Below the pieces are notes generated by a model. The model saw only the letters and a program-made list of their open reading frames with translations, was not told the DNA's origin and searched no databases. Shown piece after piece: positions 53,325-61,848 of a stretch of 64,000 nt of DNA. Numbering within the stretch: position 1 is the stretch's first letter; the number at the start of each line of letters is the position of its first letter. Both the position numbers and the translations under genes were made by a program. This stretch comes from Xylophilus ampelinus (GTDB taxonomy: Bacteria > Pseudomonadota > Gammaproteobacteria > Burkholderiales > Burkholderiaceae_C): positions 1 to 64,000 of the forward strand of contig NZ_CABFMN010000084.1 in assembly GCF_901875635.1 (NCBI RefSeq), read 5' to 3'.

Positions 53325-54146
53325 ATGGACATCCAGACCCCCACCCCACCGGCCGAAGGCTGCATCAGCACCGAGGTGCGCGGCCATGTGCTGCTCATCG
53401 GCATCAACCGGCCGGCCAAGCGCAACGGCTGGACGCCGGCCATGTTCCGCCAACTGGCCGAGGCTTACACCCGCCTGGACGACGACGACGCCCTGCGGGT
53501 GGGCGTGCTGCACGCCTTCGGCGACCATTTCACTGCGGGGCTGGACCTGCCGGTGATCTCGGAGTTCATGAAGGCCGGCGGCGTCGCCATCCCGGCCGAC
53601 GGCACGCTGGTGGAGCCGCACAACATGGGCCAGCCAGGCTACCGCCGCCGCACCAAGCCGATGGTGGCGGCCGTGCAGGGCATCTGCTTCACGGTCGGCA
53701 TCGAGCTCATGCTGGCGGCCGACATCACGGTGGCGGCCGACAACTGCCGCTTCTCGCAGCTGGAAGTGGCGCGCAACATCATGGCCTCCGGCGGCGCCAC
53801 GCTGCGCATGGCCGAACGCGCCGGCATGGGCAATGCGATGCTGCACCTGCTCACGGCCGACGAGTTCGACAGCGCCGAGGCCTATCGCCTGAACTTCGTG
53901 CAGAAGGTGGTGCCGGCCGGCCAGCAGCTCGACGCCGCCTTCGCCATCGCCGAACGCATCGCCGCGCAGGCACCTCTTGCGGTGGTCGCCACGCGCCTGA
54001 ACGTCGTCAAGGCCATCGAACAGGGGCCGGTGGCCGCGACGGAGGACTTCGAACCCGTGAAGCAGAAGCTGATCTTCAGCGAGGATGCGGCCGAGGGGGT
54101 GCGCGCCTTCATCGAGAAGCGGCCACCGCGCTTCACGGGCCGCTGA
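53325..54146 (+). CDS. Enoyl-CoA hydratase/isomerase family protein
   Basis: 273 residues. VLLIGINRPAKRNGWTPAMFRQLAEAY, GDHFTAGLDLPVISEF, PMVAAVQGICFTVGIELMLAADITVAADNCRFSQLEVARNIMASGGATLRMAERAG are crotonase features. The GHDTAGLD-like GDHFTAGLD and the ARNIMASGGA region place it among the hydratases often called CaiD/EchA. It begins with the same six residues (MDIQT) as the hydroxyacyl dehydrogenase, a chance likeness. Probably acts in fatty or branched acid breakdown. Confidence 0.85.
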   Translation: MDIQTPTPPAEGCISTEVRGHVLLIGINRPAKRNGWTPAMFRQLAEAYTRLDDDDALRVGVLHAFGDHFTAGLDLPVISEFMKAGGVAIPADGTLVEPHNMGQPGYRRRTKPMVAAVQGICFTVGIELMLAADITVAADNCRFSQLEVARNIMASGGATLRMAERAGMGNAMLHLLTADEFDSAEAYRLNFVQKVVPAGQQLDAAFAIAERIAAQAPLAVVATRLNVVKAIEQGPVAATEDFEPVKQKLIFSEDAAEGVRAFIEKRPPRFTGR

Positions 54147-54241
54147 GCGACGGGCATGCCGCCCTCGGGGTTGCCCGCTCCCCGCGTGCCCGCGCGGCTG
54201 GCTGTAATGGGCGCTCCGACAACAACCAAGAATCGCGCCCG

Positions 54242-55576
54242 ATGCCTGCCCCTCGCCTCGCCACCGCTGCGGTGGCCGCGCTTTGCGCCGTCTTCATGAA
54301 CGCCACCACCGCCCAGACCACCGGCACCCCGCCCCCTGCGTTGCCCGACCCGGCCGCCACCTCGGTCCAGGCACTGGGCTGGATGCAGGGCTTCCCGCCG
54401 CCGCCGGACAAGGTCATCACCTTCGAGGACCCGCGGGGCAACGTGTTTCCGCGCACGCGCTGGACCTTCTCGCACATCCGCGAGCTGGTGCCCACCGCCA
54501 ATGTGTGGCGCGGACCTGGCGCGGCGCTGCCACTGCCCGTGGCCGCCCAGCCCATCGATCCGCAGCAGGTGCGCTTCAAGGCCCTCGTGAGCGGCGAAGA
54601 CCTGAACTTCGACCAGATGATCGCGCGCACCTACGCGGACGGCATCCTCGTGCTGCACCGTGGGCAGGTGGTGCTCGAACGCTATGCCGGCGCGCTGACG
54701 CCGGAGCGGCCGCACCTCGCGATGTCGGTCACCAAGTCCTTCGTCGGCACGCTGGCCGCCATCCTGGCGGCCGAGGGCCAGCTCGACCCCGCCGCGCCCG
54801 TGACGCGCTACCTGCCCGAGATGGCCGGCACCGCCTACGGCGACGCCACGGTGCGCCAGGTGATGGACATGACCATCGGCGTGAAGTACTCGGAGGACTA
54901 CGCCGATCCCAAGGCCGAGGTCTGGGACTACGCACGCGCCGGCGGCATGCTGCCGCAGGGCCGCGACTACGCCGGCCCCAAGACCTTCTACGACTTCCTC
55001 AAGACCCTGCAGAAGGAAGGCGCGCATGGCGATGCCTTCGCCTACAAGACGGTCAACGCCGAGGTGCTGGCGTGGATCCTGCGCCGCGCCAGCAACCAGT
55101 CGCTGGCCGAGCTGCTGAGCCAGAAGGTCTGGCAGCGCATCGGCGCCGAGCAGGACGCGTACTTCATGGTCGATCGCGGGGGCACCGAATCCGGCGGCGG
55201 CGGGCTCAACACCACGCTGCGCGACCTGGCGCGATTCGGCGAGGCCATGCGCAATGGGGGCCGGGTGAACGGGCAGCAGGCGATCCCGGCCGCCGCGGTG
55301 GCCGAGATCGCGCGCGGCGGCGAGCGCGCCGCCTTTGCCAAGGCGGGCTACGCGCTGCTGCCCGGCTGGTCGTACAAGGACATGTGGTGGGTCACGAACA
55401 ACGACCATGGCGCATACATGGCTCGCGGCATCCACGGCCAGAGCATCTACATCGACCCGAAGGCCGAGACGGTGATCGTGCGCTACGCCGCGCACCCGAT
55501 CGCCGCCAACGCCGGGAATGACCCGCTGACGCTGCCGGCCTTTCATGCCATGGCCAACGCGTTGATGGCACGCTGA
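54242..55576 (+). CDS. Exported serine hydrolase, beta-lactamase/6-aminohexanoate-dimer hydrolase-like
   Basis: 444 residues. Signal peptide (ATAAVAALCAVFMNATTAQ). Class C beta-lactamase fold: SVTKSFVGTLA with nucleophile Ser162 and Lys165, a middle motif FAYKTVNAEVLAWIL corresponding to the YxN box, and MARGIHGQSIYIDP with HGQ in the KTG position. Such proteins are esterases, DD-peptidases or amide hydrolases (NylB type). HGQ rather than KTG argues against beta-lactamase activity. Periplasmic. Alone on the plus strand between the hydratase and the ohr operon. Confidence 0.82.
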   Translation: MPAPRLATAAVAALCAVFMNATTAQTTGTPPPALPDPAATSVQALGWMQGFPPPPDKVITFEDPRGNVFPRTRWTFSHIRELVPTANVWRGPGAALPLPVAAQPIDPQQVRFKALVSGEDLNFDQMIARTYADGILVLHRGQVVLERYAGALTPERPHLAMSVTKSFVGTLAAILAAEGQLDPAAPVTRYLPEMAGTAYGDATVRQVMDMTIGVKYSEDYADPKAEVWDYARAGGMLPQGRDYAGPKTFYDFLKTLQKEGAHGDAFAYKTVNAEVLAWILRRASNQSLAELLSQKVWQRIGAEQDAYFMVDRGGTESGGGGLNTTLRDLARFGEAMRNGGRVNGQQAIPAAAVAEIARGGERAAFAKAGYALLPGWSYKDMWWVTNNDHGAYMARGIHGQSIYIDPKAETVIVRYAAHPIAANAGNDPLTLPAFHAMANALMAR

Positions 55577-55662
55577 TGAGCGACGGGCCGGCTCGGGCCG
55601 GCCCGGCACACGCGCTGCCCGACAGCCGTTACGAATGCTTGCCAATGCCCACCGAAATTCAA

Positions 55663-55691
55663 TTGCACACAATTTAATTGCTCGATAGAAT
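55663..55691 (+). promoter_or_regulatory. ohrR promoter with overlapping OhrR operator
   Basis: TTGCAC (55663-55668), 17-base spacer, TAGAAT (55686-55691). In the spacer lies the palindrome CAATTTAATTG (55670-55680), an OhrR/MarR-type operator. The ATG at 55699 lies 7 bases after the -10, with no ribosome site. Confidence 0.7.
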
Positions 55692-55698
55692 TCAGCCC

Positions 55699-56151
55699 AT
55701 GCACTCCACCCCGGACACCGCCGAACTGCTCAAGCTGGACAACCAGCTGTGCTTCGCGGTGTATTCCGCATCGCTGGCCATGACCCGGCTCTACAAGCCG
55801 CAACTCGACAAGCTGGGCCTCACCTACCCGCAGTACCTCGTCATGCTGGCGCTGTGGGAAGAAGACGGCCTCATGGTCTCGGCACTGGGCGAGCGCCTGT
55901 CGCTCGACTCGGGCACGCTCACTCCGCTGCTCAAGCGGCTGGAGGCCAACGGCCTCGTGGCCCGGGTGCGCGATGTGGCCGACGAGCGCCGCGTCCACAT
56001 CACGCTGACGGCCGCGGGCCGCCGGCTCAAGGGCCGCGCCGCCGGCGTCCCGGCCTGCCTGCTCGCGGCCAGCGAATGCTCCATCGACGAACTGGTGACG
56101 CTCACGCGCCAGTTGCAGTCGCTGCGCGATCGTGTGCGCGCAGCCGCCTGA
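55699..56151 (+). CDS. ohrR: Organic hydroperoxide sensor, MarR family
   Basis: 150 residues. Represses the ohr operon until its reactive cysteine is oxidised by organic peroxides. LKLDNQLCFAVYSASLAMTRLYKP with reactive Cys18, winged helix LTYPQYLVMLALWEEDG, VSALGERLSLDSGTLTPLLKRLEANGLV, RVRDVADERRVHITLTAAG. Two C-terminal Cys (120 and 127) suggest the 2-Cys (Xanthomonas-type) subgroup, forming an intersubunit disulfide. Operator palindrome overlaps its own promoter, so it is autoregulated. The gene appears to give a near-leaderless mRNA. Confidence 0.92.
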   Translation: MHSTPDTAELLKLDNQLCFAVYSASLAMTRLYKPQLDKLGLTYPQYLVMLALWEEDGLMVSALGERLSLDSGTLTPLLKRLEANGLVARVRDVADERRVHITLTAAGRRLKGRAAGVPACLLAASECSIDELVTLTRQLQSLRDRVRAAA

Positions 56152-56205
56152 ACGATTTCTCCCGCCAACCGGCATTTTTTTCCAACCACCACCGAAGGAA
56201 CGACC

Positions 56206-56634
56206 ATGACCACGCAACTCGACAAGGTTCTCTACACCGCCGAAGCCCACACCACGGGCGGCCGCGACGGCGGCGCCGGCAAGTCCAGCGACAGCGCGCT
56301 GGACGTGAAGCTCAACCCCCCCGGCTCGGGCAAGGCCGGCACGAACCCGGAACAGCTCTTCGCCGTCGGCTACTCGGCCTGCTTCATCGGCGCCATGAAG
56401 GCCGTCGCGCCCAAGGTCGGCGTGAAAGTGCCGGAAGATGTCGCCGTCGACGCCAAGGTCTCCCTCGGCCCGACCAACGGTGGCGCGGCCTACGGCATCG
56501 CCGTGACGCTGAACATCACGCTGCCCGGCCTGGACGCCGACGCCAAGAAGAAGCTGGTCGACACCGCCCACCAGGTCTGCCCGTACTCGAACGCGACGCG
56601 CGGCAACATCCCGGTCGAGATCGTCATCGCCTGA
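56206..56634 (+). CDS. ohr: Organic hydroperoxide resistance protein (peroxiredoxin-like)
   Basis: 142 residues. Reduces organic hydroperoxides with lipoyl thiols. Catalytic Cys59 in VGYSACFIGAM and resolving Cys125 in AHQVCPYSNATRGN; supporting Arg20 and Glu49. GAAGGA stands 6 bases before the ATG at 56206. It lies 54 bases after ohrR with no second operator in between, so it should be expressed from the ohrR promoter. A bidirectional hairpin follows the stop. Confidence 0.93.
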   Translation: MTTQLDKVLYTAEAHTTGGRDGGAGKSSDSALDVKLNPPGSGKAGTNPEQLFAVGYSACFIGAMKAVAPKVGVKVPEDVAVDAKVSLGPTNGGAAYGIAVTLNITLPGLDADAKKKLVDTAHQVCPYSNATRGNIPVEIVIA

Positions 56635-56638
56635 CCGG

Positions 56639-56660
56639 CGACGGCCCTCCCAGGCCGTCG
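56639..56660. terminator. Bidirectional hairpin between ohr and LysR gene
   Basis: CGACGGCC (56639-56646), loop CTCCCA, GGCCGTCG (56653-56660): perfect 8-bp stem between convergent genes. Confidence 0.5.
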
Positions 56661-56686
56661 TTCGCCGCACCCCCGCGTGCGGCGCC

Positions 56687-57580
56687 TCAATGCCCCGGCG
56701 GCAACGCGCGGGGCATTTCTTCGAGCAGCCGTTCGACCAGCAGGTTGCGCGGCGCCGAACGCCAGACGCCGTAGGCCTCGGACTGCGCGACCGCCTCCTG
56801 CAGCGGGCGGAACACCGCCCCTTTGAGTGCGCTGCGCTTCAGCGCCTCGGGCACCAGCGCCACGCCCATGTCCTGCGACACCAGCGACACCACGGCGAGC
56901 CAGTGCCGCACCTCGTGGCGGACCTCGGGCTGGTAGCCGGCACCGCCGCAGATCGACAGGATGCGCTCGTGGTAGTCGGGCGAGGCCGATCGCGCAAACA
57001 GGATGAAGGGCTGCTCCTGCAGGTCGGCGAGCGCCACCACGCGCCGACGCGCGAGCGCATGGCGCGCCGGCAGGCAGCACACGAAGGGCTCGGTGAGGAG
57101 CAGCCGCTGCTGCAGGCCCTGCGGCATGCGGTGCGTGTGGACGAAGCCCAGGTCCAGCCGGTCGTGCAGCAGCTCCGCCATCTGCTCGGCGGAATTCATC
57201 TCGGTCAGCGAGATGCGCACGCCCGCATGGCGTTTGCGAAAGGCCCGCAGCGCCTGCGGCAGGCCGCGATAAAGCATGGCTCCGACGAAGCCGATGCGCA
57301 GGTGCCCGGCAGAGCCCGAGGCCACGTCCCGCGCCTCGCGCGCGATCTCCTCGCTGCGGCGCAGCAGCTGGCGCGCCGATTCGCGCAGCGCCGCGCCCGC
57401 GGCGGTGAGCCGCACCTCCTTGCTGTTGCGCTCGAAGAGGCGTGCGCCGATCGAGTCCTCGAGCTGCCGGATCGCCACCGACAGCGGCGGCTGCGAGATC
57501 GCGAGGCGCTGCGCGGCGCGCCCGAAGTGCAGTTCGTCGGCCAGCACCGAGAAGTAGCGCAGATGGCGCAGTTCCATCAT
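56687..57580 (-). CDS. LysR-family transcriptional regulator
   Basis: 297 residues. MMELRHLRYFSVLADELHFGRAAQRLAISQPPLSVAIRQLEDSIGARLFERNSKEVRLT is the standard helix-turn-helix. The effector domain begins LRIGFVGAMLYRGLPQALRAFRKRHA. The CbbR/CatR-like branch with 'HFGRAAQRL' often controls divergent catabolic genes. Here it is divergent from an acyl-CoA dehydrogenase, a receptor and a CoA-transferase, and its start overlaps a palindromic site at 57580-57597. Confidence 0.9.
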   Translation of the reverse strand: MMELRHLRYFSVLADELHFGRAAQRLAISQPPLSVAIRQLEDSIGARLFERNSKEVRLTAAGAALRESARQLLRRSEEIAREARDVASGSAGHLRIGFVGAMLYRGLPQALRAFRKRHAGVRISLTEMNSAEQMAELLHDRLDLGFVHTHRMPQGLQQRLLLTEPFVCCLPARHALARRRVVALADLQEQPFILFARSASPDYHERILSICGGAGYQPEVRHEVRHWLAVVSLVSQDMGVALVPEALKRSALKGAVFRPLQEAVAQSEAYGVWRSAPRNLLVERLLEEMPRALPPGH

Positions 57581-57597
57581 TCGAATCGCCTATCGAA
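57580..57597. promoter_or_regulatory. Candidate LysR operator at the divergent gap
   Basis: TTCGA-ATCGCCTA-TCGAA, an interrupted palindrome with a T-N11-A spacing, directly abutting the LysR start codon in the 85-bp divergent gap. Confidence 0.5.
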
Positions 57598-57665
57598 GAA
57601 GACCCAAACGATATTGGACACGGATCGACGGGATTCGAACAATGGCGCAAACACGGAGACGCGCC

Positions 57666-59369
57666 ATGACCGAATCCACCGCTGCTGTCACCCACCCGAT
57701 CCCGGACCGCCACGGCCAGAACCTCTACACCGTCGACGCCGAACTGCACCGCCTGTTGCAGCTCTACCTGCCGGACGATCTGCGCCGCCACATGGCACCG
57801 CACTTCGAGCGCCTCGGCGGCCTGGCCGGCGGCCTGCTCGACGAACTGGCCGGCATCGCCGACCACCACCCGCCGGAGCTCGAGAGCCGCACCCGCACGG
57901 GGCTGGACGTGCAGCGCATCGTCAAGCACCCGGCCTATGTGGAGATGGAGCGCCTCGCACTGTCCGAGTTCGCGATGGGCGCGATCTCGCACCGCGACGA
58001 GACCTTCGGCTGGCGCGGCAAGATGCCGCCGGCCGTCAAGTACGTGCTGTTCTACCTCTTCGTGCAGGCCGAGTTCGGGCTGTGCTGCCCGGTCTCGATG
58101 ACCGACTCGCTCACCCGAACGCTCAAGAAGTTCGGCGACCCGGCGCTGGTGGCACGCTACCTGCCGCGCCTGGTGTCGCTGGATTTCGACGAGCTCGCCC
58201 AGGGCGCGATGTTCATGACCGAGCAGGCCGCCGGCTCGGACATCGCCGCGACCACCACGCTGGCGCGTCCGGGCGAGCACGGCGAATGGCGCCTGACCGG
58301 CGACAAGTGGTTCTGCTCCAACCCCGACGCCGACTTCGCGATGGTGCTGGCGCGCGTCGACGGCGGGCCGCCGGGGCTCAAGGGCGTGTCGCTCTTCCTG
58401 CTGCCGCGCCGGCTCGAGGACGGCGGCCTCAACCACTACCGCATCGTGCGCCTGAAGGACAAGATGGGCACGCGCTCCATGGCCAGCGGCGAGATCCGGC
58501 TCGAGGGCGCGGTGGCGTACCTCGTCGGCGAGCAGGGCCGCGGCTTCGTGCAGATGGCCGACATGGTGAACAACTCGCGCCTGTCGAACGGCGTGCGCGC
58601 AGCCGGCCTGATGCGCCGCGCCGTGGCCGAGGCCGAGTACATCGCCGCCGAGCGCCGCGCCTTCGGCAAGCGCCTGGCCGACATGCCGCTGATGCAGCGT
58701 CAGCTGGACAAGCTGCGCGTGCCGGCCGAGCAGGCCCGCACGATGGTGTTCCAGACCGCGCAGGCGCTGCAGCGTGCCGATGCGGGCGAGGACGGCGCCT
58801 ATGCGCTGCTGCGCATCCTCACGCCGCTCATCAAGTTCCGCGCCTGCCGCGATGCGCGCAAGGTGACCGGCGACGCGATGGAAGTGCGCGGCGGCTGCGG
58901 CTACATCGAGGAATGGAGCGACCCGCGCCTGGTGCGCGACGCGCACCTCGGCTCGATTTGGGAAGGCACCAGCAACATCGTGGCGCTGGACGTGATCCGC
59001 GCCATCCAGCGCGAGGGCTCGCTGCCGGTGCTGCGCGCCCACCTCGAAGGCCTGCTCGCCGACCCGGCTGCCGCCGCGGTGCCGTCGCCCTTCGCGCAGG
59101 CGCTGCGCGCGACCTTCGATCGCGCCGCCGCGCTGGCCGAAACGGCCGCGCAAGCGGGCGGCGAGGTGCTGGCCCGCCAGGCCGCCTCGGCCCTCTACCA
59201 CTGCACCAGCGCCGCCGCCATGGCCTGGGAGGCCGCACGCACCGGCTCGGCCGATCGCATGCGCTGGGCCCAGCTGGCGCTGCTGCACCGCGCGATGCCG
59301 CGCGACCCGCTGAGCCCCGACGTGCTGCCGGCCGCGTGGCAGAACGCACCGGCCGCCGTCGCCGCCTGA
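57666..59369 (+). CDS. Acyl-CoA dehydrogenase, AidB-like
   Basis: 567 residues, longer than the usual 380 because of a C-terminal extension of about 130 residues. FAD region: FMTEQAAGSDIAATTTLARPGEHGEW, WFCSNPDADFAMVLARV, RLKDKMGTRSMASGEIRLEG, VRGGCGYIEEWSDPRLVRDAHLGSIWEGTSNIVALDV, with the catalytic-position Glu in WEGT. The type resembles AidB and the DNA-alkylation-response acyl-CoA dehydrogenases, but neighbours (Bug receptor, CoA-transferase) point to catabolism. First gene of the LysR-controlled unit. Confidence 0.83.
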   Translation: MTESTAAVTHPIPDRHGQNLYTVDAELHRLLQLYLPDDLRRHMAPHFERLGGLAGGLLDELAGIADHHPPELESRTRTGLDVQRIVKHPAYVEMERLALSEFAMGAISHRDETFGWRGKMPPAVKYVLFYLFVQAEFGLCCPVSMTDSLTRTLKKFGDPALVARYLPRLVSLDFDELAQGAMFMTEQAAGSDIAATTTLARPGEHGEWRLTGDKWFCSNPDADFAMVLARVDGGPPGLKGVSLFLLPRRLEDGGLNHYRIVRLKDKMGTRSMASGEIRLEGAVAYLVGEQGRGFVQMADMVNNSRLSNGVRAAGLMRRAVAEAEYIAAERRAFGKRLADMPLMQRQLDKLRVPAEQARTMVFQTAQALQRADAGEDGAYALLRILTPLIKFRACRDARKVTGDAMEVRGGCGYIEEWSDPRLVRDAHLGSIWEGTSNIVALDVIRAIQREGSLPVLRAHLEGLLADPAAAAVPSPFAQALRATFDRAAALAETAAQAGGEVLARQAASALYHCTSAAAMAWEAARTGSADRMRWAQLALLHRAMPRDPLSPDVLPAAWQNAPAAVAA

Positions 59370-59429
59370 GCGCTTCGCGCCGCGCGGGCTGCGGCAACCC
59401 CGACCACAACGAACCCAAGGAGACACACC

Positions 59430-60434
59430 ATGCGCACCCCCCACTTCTCGCTCTCGCGCCGCGCGCTCGTGACGGCCGGCACCGCCCTCCTGGCGTCGGC
59501 CGCCGGCGTGCCCGCCGCCTTCGCCGCCGAGGCCTTCCCGTCCAAGCCGATCATGCTGGTCGTGCCCTTCCCGCCGGGCGGCCCCACCGACGCCATGGCG
59601 CGCACCCTGGCCGCCGAAATGACGACGCGCCTGGGCCAACCCATGGTGGTGGAGAACCGCGCCGGCGCGGGCGGCAACATCGGCGCCGACTACGTCGCAC
59701 GCGCCGAGGCCGACGGCCACACGCTGCTTTTCGGCACCTCGGGGCCGCTGGCCATCAACAGCAGCCTCTACAGCAAGATCACCTACGACCCGAGCAAGAG
59801 CTTCGCACCGGTGATCCAGATCGGCCACCTGCCCAACATCCTGGTGGTGAATCCCTCGCTGCCCGTGAAGAACGTGAAGGAACTGGTCGCCTACGCCAAG
59901 GCCAACCCGGGCAAGCTGAGCTACGCCTCCTCGGGCAACGGCGCGTCCTCGCACCTGGCGGGCGTGCTGTTCAATACGGTGGCGGGCACCGACATCCAGC
60001 ACGTGCCGTACAAGGGCACCGGCCCGGCGCTCAACGACCTGCTCGGCGGCCAGGTGGGCATGACCTTCACCGACATCCTCACCGCACTGCCCTACGTGAA
60101 GGCCGGCAAGCTGCGCGCACTGGGCGTGGCCACGGCCACGCGCTCGCAGGCGCTGCCCGACGTGCCCACCATCGCCGAGCAGGGCTACAAGGGCTACGAC
60201 GTGAGCGTCTTCTTCGGCATCGTCGCACCCGCGGGCACGCCGGCCGACCGCATCGCGAAGCTCAACGGTGCCTTCGTCGACGTGCTGGCCTCGCCCAAGG
60301 TCAAGGCCCTGTTCGCCGCTCAGGGCCTGGAACCCGCGCCCGACAGCTCGCCGGCACAGCTGGCGCGCTTCATCGCCTCGGAGACCGCCAAATGGAAGGG
60401 CGTGGTCGCGCAATCCGGCGCGCGGCTGGACTGA
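59430..60434 (+). CDS. Orphan tripartite tricarboxylate receptor (Bug family)
   Basis: 334 residues. Signal peptide MRTPHFSLSRRALVTAGTALLASAAGVPAAFA; SKPIMLVVPFPPGGPTDAMART, VVENRAGAGGNIGADYVA, YASSGNGASSHLAGVLF, QHVPYKGTGPALNDLLGGQVGMTF, DVPTIAEQGYKGYDVSVFFGIVAPAGTP. AAGGAGA precedes the ATG. No TctA/TctB genes nearby, as is usual for the expanded Bug families of Burkholderiales; it may use the 36-kb TctBA pair. Situated between dehydrogenase and CoA-transferase genes, so its ligand is probably the acid they process. Confidence 0.88.
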   Translation: MRTPHFSLSRRALVTAGTALLASAAGVPAAFAAEAFPSKPIMLVVPFPPGGPTDAMARTLAAEMTTRLGQPMVVENRAGAGGNIGADYVARAEADGHTLLFGTSGPLAINSSLYSKITYDPSKSFAPVIQIGHLPNILVVNPSLPVKNVKELVAYAKANPGKLSYASSGNGASSHLAGVLFNTVAGTDIQHVPYKGTGPALNDLLGGQVGMTFTDILTALPYVKAGKLRALGVATATRSQALPDVPTIAEQGYKGYDVSVFFGIVAPAGTPADRIAKLNGAFVDVLASPKVKALFAAQGLEPAPDSSPAQLARFIASETAKWKGVVAQSGARLD

Positions 60435-60480
60435 ACACCACCGGGCACCGCAGGTCGTAACGAACGTGACGAGTTTCGCG

Positions 60481-60514
60481 TTTGCGCAGGCTGGGCGGGC
60501 GCCGCAGCCCGATT
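60481..60514 (+). repeat. Partial interspersed repeat
   Basis: TTTGCGCAGGCTGGGCGGGC followed by GCCGCAGCCCGATT resembles the right half of the interspersed repeat, with the GCTAT palindrome lost. It lies in the 174-bp gap before the CoA-transferase gene. Confidence 0.45.
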
Positions 60515-60608
60515 GCGAAATGCCTGTTTCGTCCCTTTGCGCCGCAAAGCGCCCGGCGTCGCCATGCCCCTTCACCGCCCTCGCCCTGCCTTCGATCTAC
60601 TCCTAACG

Positions 60609-61751
60609 ATGAACGCCACCGAAGCCACCTCCCCCAGCGCCGGCGCACTCGCCGGCATCCGCGTGCTCGACCTGTCGCGCATCCTGGGTGGCCCCTACTG
60701 CGGCCAGATCCTGGGCGACCACGGCGCAGACGTACTGAAGGTCGAGCCGCCCGGCGGCGACGACACCCGCACCTGGGGCCCGCCCTTCCGCGATGGCGTG
60801 GCCTCGTACTACCACGGCCTGAACCGCAACAAGCGCATCCAGCACCTGGACCTGACGCTGCCGGCGGACCGTGAAACGCTGCTCGAACTCGTGGCACAGG
60901 CCGACGTGCTGATCGAGAACTTCAAGACCGGCACCATGGAGCGCTGGGGCATCGGCCACGACACGCTGTCGCAACGCTTCCCGCGGCTGGTGTGGTGCCG
61001 CGTGTCGGGCTTCGGCAGCGACGGGCCGCTGGGCGCCCTGCCCGGCTACGACGCCGCGGTGCAGGCGATGACCGGCATCATGAGCATCAACGGCGAGGCC
61101 GAGGGCGGCCCGCTGCGCGTGGGCCTGCCGGTGGTGGACATGGTGACGGGCCTGAACGCGGTGATCGGCGTGCTGCTCGCGCTGCAGGAACGGCAGCGCA
61201 GCGGCCGCGGCCAGTTCGTGGAAGCGGCGCTCTACGACAGCGGCCTGTCGCTGCTGCACCCGCACGCGGCCAACTGGTTCATGGACGGCCGCAACCCCAA
61301 GCGCACCGGCAACGCGCATCCCAACATCTACCCCTACGACGCGCTGCGCACCGGCACCGACCCGGTCTTCGTCGCGGTAGGCAACGACCGCCAGTTCGCC
61401 GCCTTCTGCCGCGTGATCGGCCTGCCCGACCTGGCGCAAGACCCGAACTACGCGACCGCGGGTGCCCGCTCGGTGCACCGCGAAGGTCTGAAGCAGACGC
61501 TGGAGGCGCAGCTCGCGGCCTTCGATGGCCGCACGCTGGTCGACGACCTGATGGCGGCCGGCGTGCCCGCTGCGCCGGTGCTGCCGGTCGACGCCGCGCT
61601 GCAGCACCCGCACACGCTGCATCGCGGCATGGTGGTCGAGATGGAAGGCGGCTACCGCGGCCTGGGCGCGCCGGTCAAGCTCGGCCGCACCCCGGCCACC
61701 TACCGCCATGCGCCGCTGACGCCGGGCGAGCGCTTCGAGCCGCTGGGCTGA
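60609..61751 (+). CDS. CaiB/BaiF-type (class III) CoA-transferase
   Basis: 380 residues. Moves CoA between carboxylic acids. IRVLDLSRILGGPYCGQILGDHGADVLKVEPPGGDDTRTWGPPF is the family N-terminus; VLIENFKTGTMERWGIG, RVSGFGSDGPLGALPGYD, GQFVEAALYDSGLSLL (catalytic Asp), NAHPNIYPYDALRTGTDPVFVAVGNDRQF. Interlocked-dimer fold expected. Follows the orphan receptor gene by 174 bases on the same strand; likely activates or salvages the imported acid. Confidence 0.9.
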   Translation: MNATEATSPSAGALAGIRVLDLSRILGGPYCGQILGDHGADVLKVEPPGGDDTRTWGPPFRDGVASYYHGLNRNKRIQHLDLTLPADRETLLELVAQADVLIENFKTGTMERWGIGHDTLSQRFPRLVWCRVSGFGSDGPLGALPGYDAAVQAMTGIMSINGEAEGGPLRVGLPVVDMVTGLNAVIGVLLALQERQRSGRGQFVEAALYDSGLSLLHPHAANWFMDGRNPKRTGNAHPNIYPYDALRTGTDPVFVAVGNDRQFAAFCRVIGLPDLAQDPNYATAGARSVHREGLKQTLEAQLAAFDGRTLVDDLMAAGVPAAPVLPVDAALQHPHTLHRGMVVEMEGGYRGLGAPVKLGRTPATYRHAPLTPGERFEPLG

Positions 61752-61848
61752 GCGCGCGTCGCCCAGGCGACGAACCGACACCGGCCGCGCTGGCGGTGGT
61801 CATGCGCCGGCGCTAAGGTGCGCGCATTCCAGACACTGCGAGCGCCCC

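Noticed and set aside
54242..55576. Idea that the serine hydrolase is a beta-lactamase resistance gene
   Set aside because: It has SxxK but HGQ in place of KTG and lacks a typical YAN/YSN box; an esterase or amide hydrolase is more likely.
56490..60575. A minus-strand open frame of about 1360 codons
   Set aside because: Runs antisense through the acyl-CoA dehydrogenase and receptor genes; only the 56687-57580 part, read in its own frame, is a real gene (LysR).
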